DNA from: Rickettsia typhi
Lineage (GTDB): Bacteria > Pseudomonadota > Alphaproteobacteria > Rickettsiales > UBA1997
Assembly (NCBI GenBank): GCA_945890035.1
Contig: CAMDCJ010000003.1
Coordinates: forward strand, 1 to 38,075
DNA: 38,075 bases
Direction: 5' to 3'
Positions 37,748 through 38,075 of the stretch are shown one piece after another. The position numbers and the translations under genes are program-made. Each line of letters starts with the position of its first letter. Position 1 is the first letter of the stretch. The notes under the pieces are model-generated. The model saw nothing but the letters and a program-made list of their open reading frames with translations, searched no databases and had not been told where the DNA came from.

Positions 37748-37795
37748 TTTGCTCTTTGCAGGCTTACAAATTTTAATAATACTCGCAATATCATT

Positions 37796-38075
37796 GGGCT
37801 CCAGCTCCCCCCTTGAGGGGGAGCGGATTCTAGAAACTTAACGGTAGTTAAGTTTCTAGAATCGTGGGGGGTCAAAAAAAGCGTCGATAATAATCGATCT
37901 CGAACCAAAATAAAAACTTACAAAAAATAATTTTTCAAAAAAGTCAATTTCTTGATTTTGTTTTTAATCCACAAATTTATAAATTTTTTAAAGAAAAATT
38001 TTTGATTTTTTATGTTATTTTTTTATTTTTGGATGGTTTTTTTAAGAAAAATTGAAATATTTTTTAGTTTAAAAG
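37796..38075. repeat. Non-coding inverted-repeat element, copy C (truncated by window end)
   Basis: GGGCTCCAGCTCCCCCCTTGAGGGGGAGC then GATTCTAGAAACTTAAC-GGTA-GTTAAGTTTCTAGAATC hairpin, then 212 nt colinear with B (37255-37466) with 2 substitutions. Confidence 0.9.

Noticed and set aside
37636-37908. 90-aa minus-strand ORF (..RNDGTGLFWSCYRNDG..)
   Set aside because: Lies across the tandem repeat and the left end of element C; composition follows from the repeats, no independent coding evidence.
33418-38075. Considered a CRISPR array
   Set aside because: Repeats are few, long and inverted, with non-uniform spacing; no short direct repeat/spacer pattern and no cas genes.

Overview
AT-rich bacterial chromosome segment. 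The gene set (mlaA/mlaC, ispG, surA-like, rsmA, rsmG, mnmG, nuoM/nuoN, ubiH-like, waaA, zapE) fits a Gram-negative alphaproteobacterium, and reduced Rickettsiales/Holosporales-like is my inference. Most of the window is ordinary housekeeping genes. Between them lie single lineage-specific, repeat-rich, effector-like genes: a truncated ankyrin-type ORF (1-357), a frameshifted Pro/Ala-repeat ORF (8539-8928), a secreted pentapeptide-repeat protein with an HELVH zincin motif (11986-14097), a Ser/Pro/Lys-rich gene split by a -1 frame change at AAAAATTTTT (19528-20000), and a Gly/Met/Pro-repeat protein (27420-29198). The most unusual region is 33.1-38.1 kb. Two tandem APC-family amino-acid permease paralogues there are flanked by at least three copies (A, B, C) of a ~460-490 bp non-coding inverted-repeat element. 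Each analysed element end carries a C/G-rich hairpin plus a second hairpin whose apex (TTAAC-GGTA-GTTAA) is conserved while the lower stem sequence is replaced and pairing is kept. Copies B and C are 210/212 identical in the adjacent core yet have different stem sequences. A second family, a 31-nt hairpin core, occurs three times, each time between the two halves (..GC | GC..) of a different palindrome; one copy lies inside an end of element A. I could run no database searches, so names rest on recognition of motifs and overall sequence character.
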